From assembly GCA_039881145.1 (NCBI GenBank), contig JAYKKI010000032.1, positions 14,216,501 through 14,280,500 of the forward strand: DNA of 64,000 nucleotides. Reading direction: 5' to 3'. A model generated the notes under the pieces. It was given only the letters and a program-made list of their open reading frames with translations. It made no database searches and was not told the DNA's origin. Of this stretch, positions 35,466-46,900 are shown one piece after another (the stretch's first letter is position 1; each line of letters begins with the position of its first letter). The DNA is from Druceiella hillmani. Taxonomy: Eukaryota; Arthropoda; Insecta; Lepidoptera; Hepialidae. Both the position numbers and the translations under genes were made by a program.

Positions 35466-36217
35466 ATGGTTACAAGTAGAATTGTATGTTTTTTTTTATT
35501 TAATTCTTTTTAGAATATTTTGCATAAAAACCTTTTGTTTTACAAAGCTTAGAAAAGTATAAAAAACACGTAAGTGTAAGTCGATTTTGCGTTATTAATA
35601 TTTCGTACCAATATGCAGACATATATCGTTATGGAAATTAATACATAAGTTGAATAGATACAGTTGCACGCAACCTTTGGGTCACTAGTGTTCCTATAAT
35701 CTGTTTTATGTTAAAGTTGAAATAACGCGATAAATAACGATAATATGGGAAAAAGATGTAAGACATTTTTTATGTATTTTAATATGAAGAATTGGTTACA
35801 GCCATTATTTTTCCGTTATTATTTATATTTTAATGGTAATTTCGGTATAAATGATTAAACTATTTATTAAAAAACTATTTCAAATAAAGTGACACTGATG
35901 TCTTTTGGGAATTAAAAACCTTATTATCAGGTTCTATCATTACTTTCATACTTGCCTTTCAAAATGGAAATTCAACTTTTTGGCCATAAAGTCAGTGATT
36001 GGACCACTATTGGTTACCTTGTGTGCTTTAAACAAAATTATGAAAGTACTCCAACCAGGTGGTGATCAATGAAAGTAAGAAAAAACGTATTTTTTAAGCT
36101 AATGTTAGCAGTTATGCATGAATCACATCATGTACAAATGTACGCGTGCTTCAAAGGCCCATAAAGTCCAAAGAGAGCATCCTATTGTTTACCGACTATT
36201 TTACTTGATAGTACTCA
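35466..36217. other. AT-rich stretch, no feature seen
   Basis: No gene or repeat recognised. Confidence 0.4.
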
Positions 36218-36283
36218 GCGCATTGAACTAGACGATTAGTTTTTGGGTTCAGAAAATCATTCCACCATTGAGTTATGCTACCA
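36218..36283 (-). repeat. Possible tRNA-derived SINE head or tRNA relic
   Basis: Read on the minus strand, TAACTCAATGG resembles an internal polymerase III A box, and AGTTCAATGCG, with GTTC 47 bases further on, resembles a B box. The order and spacing are close to those in tRNAs. A TTTT/AAAA anticodon-like stem lies between them. The acceptor stem is not convincing and both boxes deviate from consensus, so a functional tRNA is unlikely. Confidence 0.3.
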
Positions 36284-36420
36284 AAAATTTAAAAGTTACG
36301 TCCTTCAAAAACAGAGAAAAACCAATTCAATCGAGTCCAAAAAATAGCCGGTTATTCGTATGGTTTCATAGGTGGTACCTGTTGTATTTAGTTGTAATCG
36401 GAAAACTTCTACGGGAAATT

Positions 36421-36488
36421 AAGGCAATAAACTGAATTAATTGCTTTTCACTTTAAGGCAATAAACTGAATTAATTACTTTTCACTTT
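36421..36488. repeat. 34-bp tandem repeat, two copies
   Basis: AAGGCAATAAACTGAATTAA followed by TT(G/A)CTTTTCACTTT is present twice in a row, with one difference. Confidence 0.93.
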
Positions 36489-36594
36489 AGTTATTATGTG
36501 AAATAAAGTTAATAAACTTAATTTATTGCTATCCAGTTATTGCCGAAATACTGTTATAATAATTATTAATTTACTTACAATAAATACATATTTA

Positions 36595-36860
36595 CAATTA
36601 AATGAAACTACGTGATGTAGTATTATTTCTACTTTCTTTAATTTCTTTACCACGACCTAGGTTTTGTTGTATTACAACATCTTCAGGCGGGATATTAGCA
36701 GATATTATACCAATCTTTGCTAATATCCCACCTGAAAATGTAATACAATGAAACCTAGGTCGTGGTAAAGAAATTAAAGAAAGTAGAAATAATACTACAT
36801 CACGTAGTTTCATTTAATTGTGAATAATAAATTTCTACAAAATTAACGCCGAATATATTC
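36595..36860 (-). mobile_element. Long-hairpin element, copy 4 (inverted)
   Basis: In minus orientation it starts GAATATATTCGGCG, has the single outer tail, the paired arms and an end at CATTTAATTG. Exact 16-bp direct repeats AATAAATACATATTTA flank it (36579-36594 and 36861-36876); depending on how shared bases are assigned the duplication is 13-17 bp. The centre contains GCAGATATTATACCAATCTTTGC, split by a small insertion. The arms are AATTTC/GAAATT and GGGATATT/AATATCCC subtypes, matching copy 3. The 71-codon minus-strand frame (36813-36598) follows the palindrome. Confidence 0.95.
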
Positions 36861-36876
36861 AATAAATACATATTTA

Positions 36877-37836
36877 ATTAATTAAGTTATAAATAAATTA
36901 TTCGCAATAAAGGATTTTCAAGCGTATTATTTACATTTTTGATCTGTGTTCTCGTCATTAATTTAGTATTTAAGATATTAGAACATAATAAGTTTTCGTA
37001 CTCTGTATATAAGGCCATTTTTATGAAAACAGTGTTCCCCTCTATTTTCAGAAACAAATCTTATACTTTAATATTTTTTGGTGATCAGATTATCTAAGCC
37101 AGAATCTTTTATGCGGACTCTAAGTGGCATAATAAATTATAATTTTGTGATGGAAACATGAATCTTAATTTAACTTAAATATTAGATAAAAATCTAATAT
37201 TTATAGTAAAGTCAGATATTGTTTTAATAGAAAAGTTAATTTTTTATTAAAAGTAGGATTTTTGACCACAGCGAGTTAAATTAAACTATTAATCGTCATT
37301 AAATTATAAATATTTAACTAAATATTAATTTCTATTTTATTAGTCAGTGCAATTCCAGTTTGGTGTTCAAATTAAATTTTGTTTATAAACTTGAATTTAT
37401 GGAAAAAAAGTTATTCGTACAGAATATCCTCAATCAAATTTCAATTTTTTAAAGAAACTCCGCATCTAGTAGCATTTTCTCAAAATTTGTAGCCGGTACG
37501 AATTTTCCTTATAATGTTTTGAACACATCATTTTAAACTAAGTTTAAGTTAAGTAAAAAGTAATTCCACAATGATAAGAGAAATGCATAATAACTCGTTA
37601 ATTTTTGGTTTTGGAATATTCATTACATGTCTTAGTTTAGCCTAATTACATGAATATTATAACCATGACTTAGAATGCAGATAAGTTCAATTCCTAATTT
37701 CTTCTTGAATATATTTTCAGTATTAAAATAATTTCTATATTTTGATAAGATCTTAACAGAAAATTTAAATGGCATTACAATGAATTTCTAGGTTTTATTT
37801 CATCTAAGTACTACCTGCTCTTGGTGTTGGTTGAGT
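36877..37836. other. AT-rich stretch, no feature seen
   Basis: No recognised gene or repeat. Confidence 0.45.
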
Positions 37837-38178
37837 GATATATTTGATAAATCTTTTAATTATTAAAAATGTGTCTGAAAGATAGCCAATTTATAATTGT
37901 TATACTAGTTTTACGATAACCGTAAAAACTGCGGCGTCATTATGTTTTACCTATAAGTAATCATTACTTCTATCAACTTGTTAACCTAAATTTCTTCGGA
38001 ACATTACTTTAGTACCTCTGGTCATATGAGTGGGAGTTCACCATAGTTACGTAGTTCCATAGTTTTTTGTTGGAGTCTAATAAACAATAAATGGTCTTAC
38101 CATTCTGAATTATTCAGGTTTTATACGATGCACGTTTTTTATTTATATAAAATAAGTACAAATTAATGTGCTAATTCT
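37837..38178 (+). repeat. 340-bp duplicate, copy A (pair with 41519-41857)
   Basis: It is very similar to the downstream copy throughout, including ATGTTTTACCTATAAGTAAT, GGGAGTTCACCATAGTTACG and AAACAATAAATGGTCTTACC, with scattered substitutions and a few short indels. Both ends stop sharply (GATAT.TTTGATAA to GTGCTAATTCT). No long terminal inverted repeats or coding frame. It may be a fragment of a dispersed family. Confidence 0.93.
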
Positions 38179-38247
38179 TATTGCTCATAATTAAATTATT
38201 TGTTCTATAAAGCCTGCTACAGAGCTTAAGAGAGTTTTGCTCGCATT

Positions 38248-38855
38248 AAAATAAAAGCTAACGCCAAAATTGGTAGCGTGATGGAAACTTTGTCACTAAC
38301 TTCACTTTGATTCTAAGTGACAAATGATAGAGTCCATCGTATACCGCGGTAATATGCAACAAAGAACCCGTTTTTGCTCGAAGTTTACATTTTTATAGAT
38401 TTAATAACAATAAAATGGGTATGCATTTAAAGTGTACGTTTTGGATCTCATCATCTCATCATATTAAGTGCGAAAGAGGCAAGAGATATAAAGCCCAGTA
38501 TAGGCCTTAAGGCGAGTTGAGACAACTAATACGGAATGCGTATTTGCTTCTAATAAAACCTAATAGTCGTGTAACGTTTAGATTATAAATTGTAAAGTTT
38601 ACATTGTGATATTGATTATAATTTCATGGACACATTTCATCCCGTCAATATTGCAGAGCGTGAACAATTTCAAGAACGTCGGGGTATTTTTAGAGTTCCG
38701 TAGCTCAAAAGGAAAAACGGAACCTTTGCTTGAAAATAAAAGCTAAAGCCCAAAAATAGTAGCGTGTATGAAAACATTGTCACTGACTTCACTTCGATTC
38801 AAAGTGACAAATGATAGAGTCCATCGTATACCGCGATAATATGCAACAAAGAACC
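38248..38855 (+). repeat. 122-bp direct duplicate, two copies 487 bp apart
   Basis: Copies at about 38248-38369 and 38733-38855 share AAAATAAAAGCTAA, AGTGACAAATGATAGAGTCC and ATCGTATACCGCG. Both then share AATATGCAACAAAGAACCC. Each includes a partial inverted motif, GTCACT...AGTGAC. Divergence is about one base in ten. Confidence 0.9.
38685..38724. repeat. Lepidoptera GTTCCGTAG hairpin motif, fragment
   Basis: TTTTTAGAGTTCCGTAGC followed by AAAAGGAAAAACGGAACC can fold (GGTTCCG-type arms). I recognise this pattern as a widespread repeat head in moth and butterfly genomes. That recognition is from memory and not checked against a library. Confidence 0.6.
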
Positions 38856-39040
38856 CTGGCGAAGTGTTGCGAATTCGACACAAAGGCCCCAGCCAGGTGG
38901 GTGTGGCGACGATGCCATTACAGAGTGACGATCGGTCAGACGCTGGCGACATTTGGACCGAGAATAAATTTGGCTGTAGGATTTTCGAGGACAAAAAGAA
39001 TCTTAGATAATTTTATGCAATTGCGTTTAGACAGAGTTTT
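38856..39040. other. Less AT-rich block beside the duplicate
   Basis: GGCCCCAGCCAGGTGGG and TGGCGACGATGCC stand out from the surroundings. Both strands stay open for about 80 codons (38811-39044 plus, 38994-38743 minus), which points to composition rather than coding. No family is recognised; a decayed transposon piece is possible. Confidence 0.25.
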
Positions 39041-39043
39041 ATA

Positions 39044-39160
<117 letters not shown>

Positions 39161-40091
39161 TTTTGTACGCACTAAACGTAGATAAGTTTACGAAATTGTA
39201 CTGGCAAGTAATTACGTGCAGTATTGTATGCCATATTAAATAAAAGATTGTGGTGTAGAGGTTGGAATATAAAAAACAACTGCATAAAAAAACTAGGTCC
39301 AAGTATTGTAAAGGTAATATAGAATTAATACAGGTATAAAAGAAAATGTGATTGAGAAAATCAAAATTTGGGTGCCGCATTTTAATATCGGAAACAAGCT
39401 TTTGACGCAAAGAAGCTACGAAAAAAAACTTTAACTTATCATTTATATTGACAAACATCAGAAGGATCCATTGATTCATCGACATAGTGTTAGCTTTTTT
39501 TTTGATACTGATAATTATGTTTTTTGTTTAGATTCTATTTACGTAATTATTTAAGTGTGGAAAAATATTGTTAGATCATTGGTTAACTTTCCGTTAATAT
39601 TTATCAACGAAACATTTGTTTTGAGGTGTGTTTAGTTACAAAACTGCATTTAAACTTGTATAATAGTAATGAATACCAAAATAAAATAGCCAATTTTCTC
39701 AAAAAATATGCCACGTAGTAATTTGGTATAGTAATATATCTTATCAACCCACATATTTTGCTTTTTTTTTAATATTCATATAAAAATTAAAGAGGGTGTA
39801 AATAAAGACCTTAAACGATTAATTTTATATATCATGTGGAAATTACTTAAAAGAGCTTATTATTAGTTATACAATAATATTTTTTATAATTTCAAATATT
39901 ATATTTAAAAATATATTTCAGAAGATATGTGAAAATAGCGCATTTCCCCGCATATTTTTGTAACAATTAACCTAAAATCATTAAAAAATCGGGGAAAATA
40001 GTTTCCTCAACTGTAACGATTATCTTATAATTTATCTTATAGGTAACTACAAACCATTATTTAACGCTTGTGGAAGACAGCTGTGTGGTAG
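39161..40091. other. AT-rich stretch, no gene seen
   Basis: No recognised feature. The last 50 bp (TACAAACCATTATTTAACGC) may already belong to the dispersed repeat that follows. Confidence 0.4.
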
Positions 40092-40225
40092 GCAATATGT
40101 TTATGGTGTGAAAAATTAATATTTGTAAATAATTTAATTAGGTATACTATGTATCCTTAAATGTTTATAAGTATCTAAATGTGTACAGAAGACTTGTAGT
40201 GCAAGTTCTACATGGTCTACTTTTA
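40092..40225 (+). repeat. Dispersed Lepidoptera-type repeat, 3' fragment
   Basis: It shares GTGTGAAAAATTAATATTTG, AAATGTTTATAAGTAT and a terminal CTTGTAGTGCAAGTTC with the end of the 10.2-10.8 kb repeat, in the same order. Confidence 0.75.
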
Positions 40226-41518
40226 AATGGTAGGGAGTGGAATCAGGATTCTACTGATTTCTTGAAACATACTTATCAAGAAGTTTTGTGTTATAAAGCT
40301 AATTTTATGTTTACAGATTTCCCATTTCATAACTTTTCATTTTTTGATTCCCAATTTTAATAAGTAGTCGAAGCTCTGACTTGACTTCTCCAAGGTTATT
40401 CTTAAATTTAGAATTTGATATGACTAATGTAATTAAGCTTACCCGTCATATGGTTTCTATGATATTCACTCTTGTAAACTGTATGTTTATGACATTGAGA
40501 TGAATTTATTTCTGGAATGTTCGGTTATTCAAGTTTTAGTAATTAAGAAAAAAAAATTAGTATATGCACCTATAAAATATTTGTAAAAGTCGTAATTGGT
40601 ACATTGGTTTACTATAAGTAAAATATTTGAGTAGTAATTGTTATCAATTGTCACTCTAAACCTGTCATCGGATCATAACCTCAACTCGTAGTTCACGATA
40701 AGGGTGGCTAGCAATAGTCCGAATTTTTTTTTCAGTAATCAGAGATTTTTGTTCAAAGATAATATTTTCTTAATGAAAACAGTTTATGGGTCCTCTTAGA
40801 TATGCATTTAAGTTGGAGCGGGCGGAGAGGCTATGCTCGAAATATCTCGACAGACTTACAACAAAAGTAAGCCTAGCTGTTTCGGAAATATTTAATAAAT
40901 GTAATTTTATAGAATATAAAATTCTCTACAAATTTCATGTAAATTATTTTCTTCTAAAATTGTTGTTTTAGAAATTACAGCCATCATAGTTTCTTTAGTA
41001 ACGGGCAAGCGTATAGGCACGATATAGGCCGCCCGTAAGCCGCCCGTAACCCGTAGGTAAAAAGTGCCCTTTGAAGCATTGTAATTTCGAAGATCGTGAT
41101 TTTAGAAGAAAATACTATACATATAAAACTTGATGAGAATTTTATTGTTCCAACGGTAGGTTACAGGTGTTCAAGTCCAGCCGCTTTCAAGATAGTTTAA
41201 AATAAAATTTAAAAAAAATAAATATCTTTCCCGCCGTACTAACTTCAATTTAGACTTTGCATAAACTTTTTCAAAAATCTTTTCAAAAATATTAGGTTCA
41301 TTACATTCATTTTTTCTAGTCTAAAAAAAAATTACTGCGAAATACGGTTTTGTTTTTTAGGTTACGTTTTAAATTATATTAGATCGATTTCTAATGGATA
41401 AAGCTGTCAAGACTGACGTGAATCAATAATGCCATTAGTCACACTTGAACTCTATCAATACACTGCATATAAATATAGAAATTACTCTATTGATAATAAA
41501 TTTAAGATATATTTTAAT
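40226..41518. other. AT-rich stretch with a small less AT-rich block
   Basis: Around 40783-40870 a frame of about 28 codons lies between AAAACAG and a donor-like AAAAGTAAGC, but no family is recognised. At 40995-41060 a local run repeats CGCCCGTAA motifs. No gene can be supported. Confidence 0.3.
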
Positions 41519-41857
41519 GATATGTTTGATAATTCTTTTAATTATTAAAAACGTGTCTGAAATATATCCAATTTATAATTATTATACTAGTTTTACGATA
41601 ACGTAAAAACTGCGTTGTCATTATGTTTTACCTATAAGTAATCATTACTTCTATAAACTTGTTAAACTAAATTTCTTCGGAACATTACCTTAGTACCTCT
41701 GGTCATATGAATGGGAGTTCACCATAGTTACGTAGTTCTATAGTTTTTTGTTGGAGTCTGATAAACAATAAATGGTCTTACCATTGAATTATTCAGGTTT
41801 TATATGATGCACGTTTTTTATTTATATAAAATAAGTACAGATTTATGTGCTAATTCT
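41519..41857 (+). repeat. 340-bp duplicate, copy B (pair with 37837-38178)
   Basis: The downstream member of the pair, same orientation, with matching sharp ends. Its left flank is ATTTTAATGATATGTTTG and its right flank differs completely from that of copy A after CTAATTCT. Confidence 0.93.
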
Positions 41858-42549
41858 GAGCAAGAAATCTCTTTCCTTTTTAAGTCATTTCTGAAATAGC
41901 TTTGGATTAAATTGTGACTGTGTATAGTATACATTTAAAGTCTGCAGGTATGTAATTTGTAAAATTCAAAGGATTGTCGTGTACAAACAGACAGGTAACG
42001 AAGTCTTGCCATAAATAACTTCAGTATTAATGTAACCTTAGAAAAAATCGTCAAATTAACGGCAAATACTATTTTGGAGTCGGACCTAATTAATTTTTTT
42101 TTCAAGCGTCAAAATTGTAGCAATGAGAAAAAAATAATGCTTATATCTAAATATTTAAACCAAACTAAAAACAAAAATTGAAAAAGGGGCCAATTTCGAC
42201 AAAAAGACCAAGCGTTTTTATTGGCTTCGCCCGTAAAAGACATCTAAATGGCTGCAGAGTTCTATTAAAGTGTTTAAATTTTTTTAAATTTACAGAATAA
42301 TATTGCTAATAAAGGAAAAAAGCTCCCTTCAAAGTTCCCGACACGCAATTGACAGTTTCTTTGATTTTACCCTTATGTAAGCCCAAGGACCTAATTTATC
42401 CCAAATTCCAAGCTTCTAAGTCACCTGGAACTTGTCTAAGTTTTTGCATTTAAAGTACCGATTTTCGGATGCCAGTATTTGAAGAAATATTTCAACTACG
42501 TTTACAAAACTTATGACTCTAAGTAATTGGAGCTGGCCTTAATAGACAA

Positions 42550-42660
42550 CAACTCGACTTACAGCCTTGTAATTTATAAGGCTCTAGGTCGAGTTGATTT
42601 CAGTGAAAGTACCTTGAAATGTTTCTAGGTCAAGTAGATTTTGGTGAAAGTAGTCGAAAG
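42550..42660. repeat. Small foldback with degenerate tandem copy
   Basis: CAACTCGAC (42550-42558) pairs with GTCGAGTTG (42588-42596), with an inner AGCCTT/AAGGCT stem. The segment CTAGGTC.AGT.GATTT...GTGAAAGTA then repeats once immediately downstream. Confidence 0.75.
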
Positions 42661-43903
42661 TTTTGTGTAAATAAACACTGTCAGTGTCAGTCCTTTTTTT
42701 GATTTTTCGGACTTGGCTAGCATACTGTTTTCTATTTTGACGTTGGATTTTTTTTGAACCATTAACATATTAAAAATGTCGAAATACTGAAAGGTATTTT
42801 ATTTAATGCATTAGTAGAATTAAACATCTGTTCATTGGATGCTCATGTAAAGAGAAAACAATGATAATATTTCTTCCATCAGTTTTCATTTTTTACCCGA
42901 AATTTTGTCATTTTTGCTAATTTTAAACGATTTACCACCTCTTTCTTTCCGTGGTGTAGGTAGTTATTTATCATATTAACTGTAACGTGTTATAGAGACC
43001 TCGTTCCAAGCAATTTTCTTAATGTGACATTTATAAGAACAAAAAACACAAAAAGGTCAAGATATACTCGTATAAGTTAGAAGAAAAACTTGTCTATTAT
43101 TAACTAAGGTAATTTTGTTTATCAAAGTGAGTAGAAAATGTTAATGTACTATATACTTTTCACTAGTTCCTGAAGAAAATCATTGTTCAAGTTGTGATAT
43201 CAACGAAAAAAATATATTTGTAATTTTTAATGGAAACAAGATCACCTGTTTGAATAGTAGATAGGTTCTTTTCTACTACTGTAGATTAGGTATATGTAAG
43301 GAAAATTAATGTCTCAAATAATGTGGTTTTCTTTTATACTATCCCATTACGGGAAAGCTCCGTGGTAATGAACCTTATTGTACATACCAACGAGACTAAA
43401 TGCTCCACCAGGGGAGGGGTGACGGGTGACTTTGCTTAACACGTGGCCTTATATAACTGCTTTAAATAAATAGTGTCTTGATTATGTATCAGTATAAAAA
43501 TAATATACCAATTACTTATTATGCACACATTTTAAGTTAACGCAAATAATATAACTTAAAATATGGTGATAAAATTAAGTCATAATATAAAGGTGTGCAT
43601 AGACAGATACTTTATTTCAGTAAACTTTATAATTTAAAATTTACCGGAAACTTTATGTCTGGTTACATGTTTTGAACTGAATCCTGTGTATAATATTTAA
43701 ACCCGGGATCTCCAACTGGTGAGGCGTAGGCTCGTAAATATCACAAACACCATGTGGATAATTTCTCTTTTATCTAACTTAATCTAGACAATATTTGTCT
43801 AAAAATTACTAACTGGAACAGCCGACGATCACATCAACTATTAATTGAATCAACATGTATTTATAGCCTTTTATATCATTAATTTATTCATAATATAATT
43901 ACA
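42661..43903. other. AT-rich stretch, no gene seen
   Basis: AAACCCGGGATCTCC near 43702 looks slightly like a tRNA T-arm on the minus strand, but no partner box supports it. Otherwise featureless. Confidence 0.4.
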
Positions 43904-44023
43904 ATGTCGACATATAGGGACATGAGTCTCTTGAACTTCAAGGAGCTCCTTCAAGAGAGGCACCAGAAATCTCCGACATCCGGTGAAAATACTCCCGCTA
44001 GTCCAAATCGCTCTTGCCAATGA
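43904..44023 (+). CDS. 39-residue open frame with strong coding character, possible alternative first exon
   Basis: The ATG at 43904 sits in a good insect start context (TTACAATGT). The frame opens MSTYRDMSLLNFKELLQERH and continues with a serine/proline-rich segment (QKSPTSGENTPASPNR) before TGA at 44021. Codons are clearly less AT-rich than the flanks (CTCTTGAACTTCAAGGAGC), and the peptide looks natural: an amphipathic LLNFKELLQERH helix, then SP and TP dipeptides typical of phosphorylated linkers. A weak splice-donor candidate GGTGAAAA lies at 43982-43989. I do not recognise the protein. It may be a short peptide gene, an N-terminal alternative exon of a distant gene, or a decayed exon. 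Confidence 0.45.
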   Translation: MSTYRDMSLLNFKELLQERHQKSPTSGENTPASPNRSCQ

Positions 44024-44495
44024 ATCCAATTATACGTTGACTTGATTCGGGCAAGCCCCAAATACTTACTCAGTAAAAATAACGACCAATTCGACCAATG
44101 AATATAATATGCCAATGTCAATGAATATAATAATATATTCAAATTAGAACACACGACTTTTAGAATTAATAACTTTTCATTGATTCTAATTTCCCTATTT
44201 CATGATTTACAGTTGTAATTCTGATAAATTGACGTGAAAAAGCAGAATGAATATAAAAATTAATATAAAATATATTGTTGCTTTTTATGGGATTTAAAAA
44301 TGAATGAAAGTAAATTTTAAACGAAATTTGTAGTTGTTTAACAAAAAATATCGAAATTTAAAATAATCATTCCAAAACTATTTTAGAATCAAAATAAACT
44401 AAATATTTCTACTTCACATTTATAACAGTAAAAATTATATATTTTATGGTATTTCTTGTCAAAAATGCCAAAAGAATTATGTAATCGCGTTGTAA
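44024..44495. other. AT-rich stretch, no feature seen
   Basis: No gene or repeat recognised. Confidence 0.4.
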
Positions 44496-44585
44496 TAGCA
44501 CACACACACGTACGCACGCACGCACACACACATACACTCATTCACACATACACACACACACGCACATACACACACACATTTATAT
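44496..44585. repeat. Imperfect (CA)n microsatellite
   Basis: About 75 bp of CACACA with CGTACG, CGCACG and CATACA variants, then a short TATATATA run. Confidence 0.95.
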
Positions 44586-44617
44586 ATATGTTTATATGAA
44601 AATTAGAACATAAAATA

Positions 44618-44709
44618 ATTTAAACTATTTATACACACACACACACACACACACTCACACACACACACACACACACACACACGTGTGTGTGTGCATAAAT
44701 AGTTTAAAT
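44618..44709. repeat. Inverted repeat built around a (CA)n core
   Basis: ATTTAAACTATTTATA (44618-44633) leads into about 48 bp of CA repeat. The sequence then turns at ACGTGTGTGTGTG and leaves through CATAAATAGTTTAAAT (ending 44709). The outer arms match at 15 of 16 positions. A microsatellite enclosed in inverted unique arms suggests a hairpin-templated event or a small element with a microsatellite centre. Confidence 0.85.
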
Positions 44710-44917
44710 GATTGTATTGCCCATCCACCGGCCGAAAACCGGATAGTCGATAGTAACGAAAAGCTTTTACCTTGTTGTCGGAACAATCTGTCAAACTGGA
44801 ATAAATTGACACAATGAATATTGATTCCATAAATTGCATCTATCATACAATCATAAAAAACTGAAATATAACAGTAACAAATAAACCTAATTAAACAATT
44901 AAATTAAATCACTAAAA

Positions 44918-45163
44918 ATGGTCCCTTTCTCCTGGCCACAGTTTGCGGTACCATTATCTACGGAGTGCACAATGGTCCCGCTAGCGCCACCCCGCGGCGG
45001 TCCTTTGTCGGCGCCGCCCGCGAGATGTCACGGCCCACCCAGCTCCACGGCACCGGCCGACGCTGATAAGATTAAGTTTAAGAAAAAAAAATGTCCAAGT
45101 GACAGTCGATTGTTGTGGCTTAAATCGGTGTTCTTTGGAAATTATTGTTATTTTAACTCATAG
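44918..45163 (+). CDS. Proline-rich open frame, possible exon
   Basis: From ATG at 44918 (AAAAATGGTCCC) the frame is open for 81 codons. Residues 1-50 are encoded by distinctly GC-rich DNA (CCCGCGGCGG, GCGCCGCCCGCG) and read as a proline/alanine-rich low-complexity segment including VPLAPPRGGPLSAPPARC. After about 45060 the sequence returns to AT-rich and the peptide becomes lysine-rich. An acceptor-like CCTGGCCACAG ends at 44941, so an exon could begin at 44942 in the same frame. No domain is recognised. A GC-rich regulatory block that happens to be open is the main alternative. Confidence 0.3.
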   Translation: MVPFSWPQFAVPLSTECTMVPLAPPRGGPLSAPPARCHGPPSSTAPADADKIKFKKKKCPSDSRLLWLKSVFFGNYCYFNS

Positions 45164-46550
45164 TTTTTGGGCAGGATATTGAAGGATACTGACATGTGTC
45201 AGCTCAGTAATTTCATTATTTTTTATATTTACTATTTGGTTAGAATATATCTATTTTATATGCAATCTTTTTTTAGGCTTAAAAATATACGATATTTTTA
45301 TTATTATTTACGTAACCAACACAGTTTGTGATATAGATTTTCTTTTTTATCATGTTTGCCTTATTATGTAGCGATGAGTTTTGAATGTCGGTAGCTATAG
45401 TAATTAAGCATTTCATGTAAGCATTCCAACGAATAGAAAAAGTTACTCATGTTTGTAATATGGATGTCAATGTATAATGAAGGTTTAAATTCTTTTCAAA
45501 ATTGAAAATTCTTAATTAGTGAAAGATAAATTTACATTAAGGATTTAACGAAGAAAATAAACAAAATAATTTCTCTAATATTTTCATAACCGTTCTATAT
45601 ATTCACGTTTATTTATTGTAAATATTGAATATAGATTATAGATTATTTGATCTTTATTCTTTCAATATATATGTAGAGATAATATTTTTAAAAAAGTTAT
45701 ACTTGTCAAGTCACACTTGCGCACTTATTAGATCCTCGAATCTACGAATAAGATCGATAACATTTTGGTTTCTCCTTTCTTTTCAAGGCTTCAGTATTTA
45801 TGACTCGGTATAATTTACTGTTTTGAGAATATTGTATAATTGATGTAATATATGTATTAATTAATATGGAAAATATTCATAAAAGAAAAAAGAAATTAGA
45901 GGTGTTTTGAACAGTTCCGAAAAGAGAAAAAAAAGTGAGCAAATATGTTAAGAAAAATCTTTTCAAATTCAAAGAAGTTTTCTTTACGTGCTGTGATACA
46001 AATTATCCTGAATTATTTTGGCATATCTTATGTCCTTAATCCTTAGTTGTATAATGTAGCAGATCTTATGAATAGCTTTAATTGGTTCTTTCGGTTTAGC
46101 AGCCATCCAAATTTTAAATGTTTTTACTTTTAATCCATTATGAAAAGATAGGATTCAGAAATAAAACATTGTATATATTTTTCTTTTATTATCTTTTATA
46201 ATTGTTTGTCATAGAGTTATTTACAAAAATAAACTAGAAGAATTTTTTGTTATTTTCTTGATGCTGAAAATAAAAACAATATATAAAATTTAACTTGTTT
46301 TTGATTGCGGACGTTTCTTAGTTCAGGTGTTCAAGCTTTTTCCTTATTTTTCTAATTAATTTTGTAAATCTATTTTTTATTAAAACAAAATAAATAAAAA
46401 AAACATTTGGCAATACTTCGACAATCGAGACTTTATATATATTAAAATTATATGCCAAAAAATATAACAGTAACGAATAAACCTAAGTTTCCTAAAAACG
46501 GAAAGACGAATTAAAAAATCCAAAAATTTATATTTCATACGATTATCGTT
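45164..46550. other. AT-rich stretch, no feature seen
   Basis: No gene, tandem repeat or hairpin recognised. Confidence 0.45.
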
Positions 46551-46900
46551 TTCACTCAGATGTCGACTCTTGACCTACAATATCATTGTACTGTGTTAAA
46601 TAGCTTTTACGTAAAAAGTATCACGTAGACCATTATTTTACTCCATCACGACCGAATTTAAGCCATTTTGTACCTGTCACTTGATCTGAGAGCTTTCACA
46701 ATGACACTCGTCCGTCGACCGCGTTGCAGGTATCGGCTCACCTCTATTCGCATCGCTCGTCGGCGAATGCAACTTTCGAAATAAATGCAAAGTCGATATT
46801 TGGCACAGCACCGTCGCGTCAGTGTGACACGTAATCTTGTACAATATTACTTTATACGCGTGGAAGACAGTATTTGGGTTCTCGAGTGGAATGGACCTTC
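46551..46900. promoter_or_regulatory. Unique, less AT-rich block, candidate regulatory DNA
   Basis: Non-repetitive and GC-enriched in the middle (CGTCCGTCGACCGCGTTGC, TCGCATCGCTCGTCGGCG). CCTGTCAC near 46673 is the complement of GTGACAGG, a TGACAG core bound by Hth/Meis-type TALE homeodomains. No convincing coding frame. Function is inference. Confidence 0.25.

Noticed and set aside
41160..41195. GTGTTCAAGTCCAGC as a possible tRNA B box
   Set aside because: No A box upstream within the usual 30-60 bp and no cloverleaf.
43695..43740. Minus-strand CCAGTTGGAGATCCCGGG resembling part of a tRNA or SINE
   Set aside because: The T-arm like part does not pair and no A box stands at the right distance.
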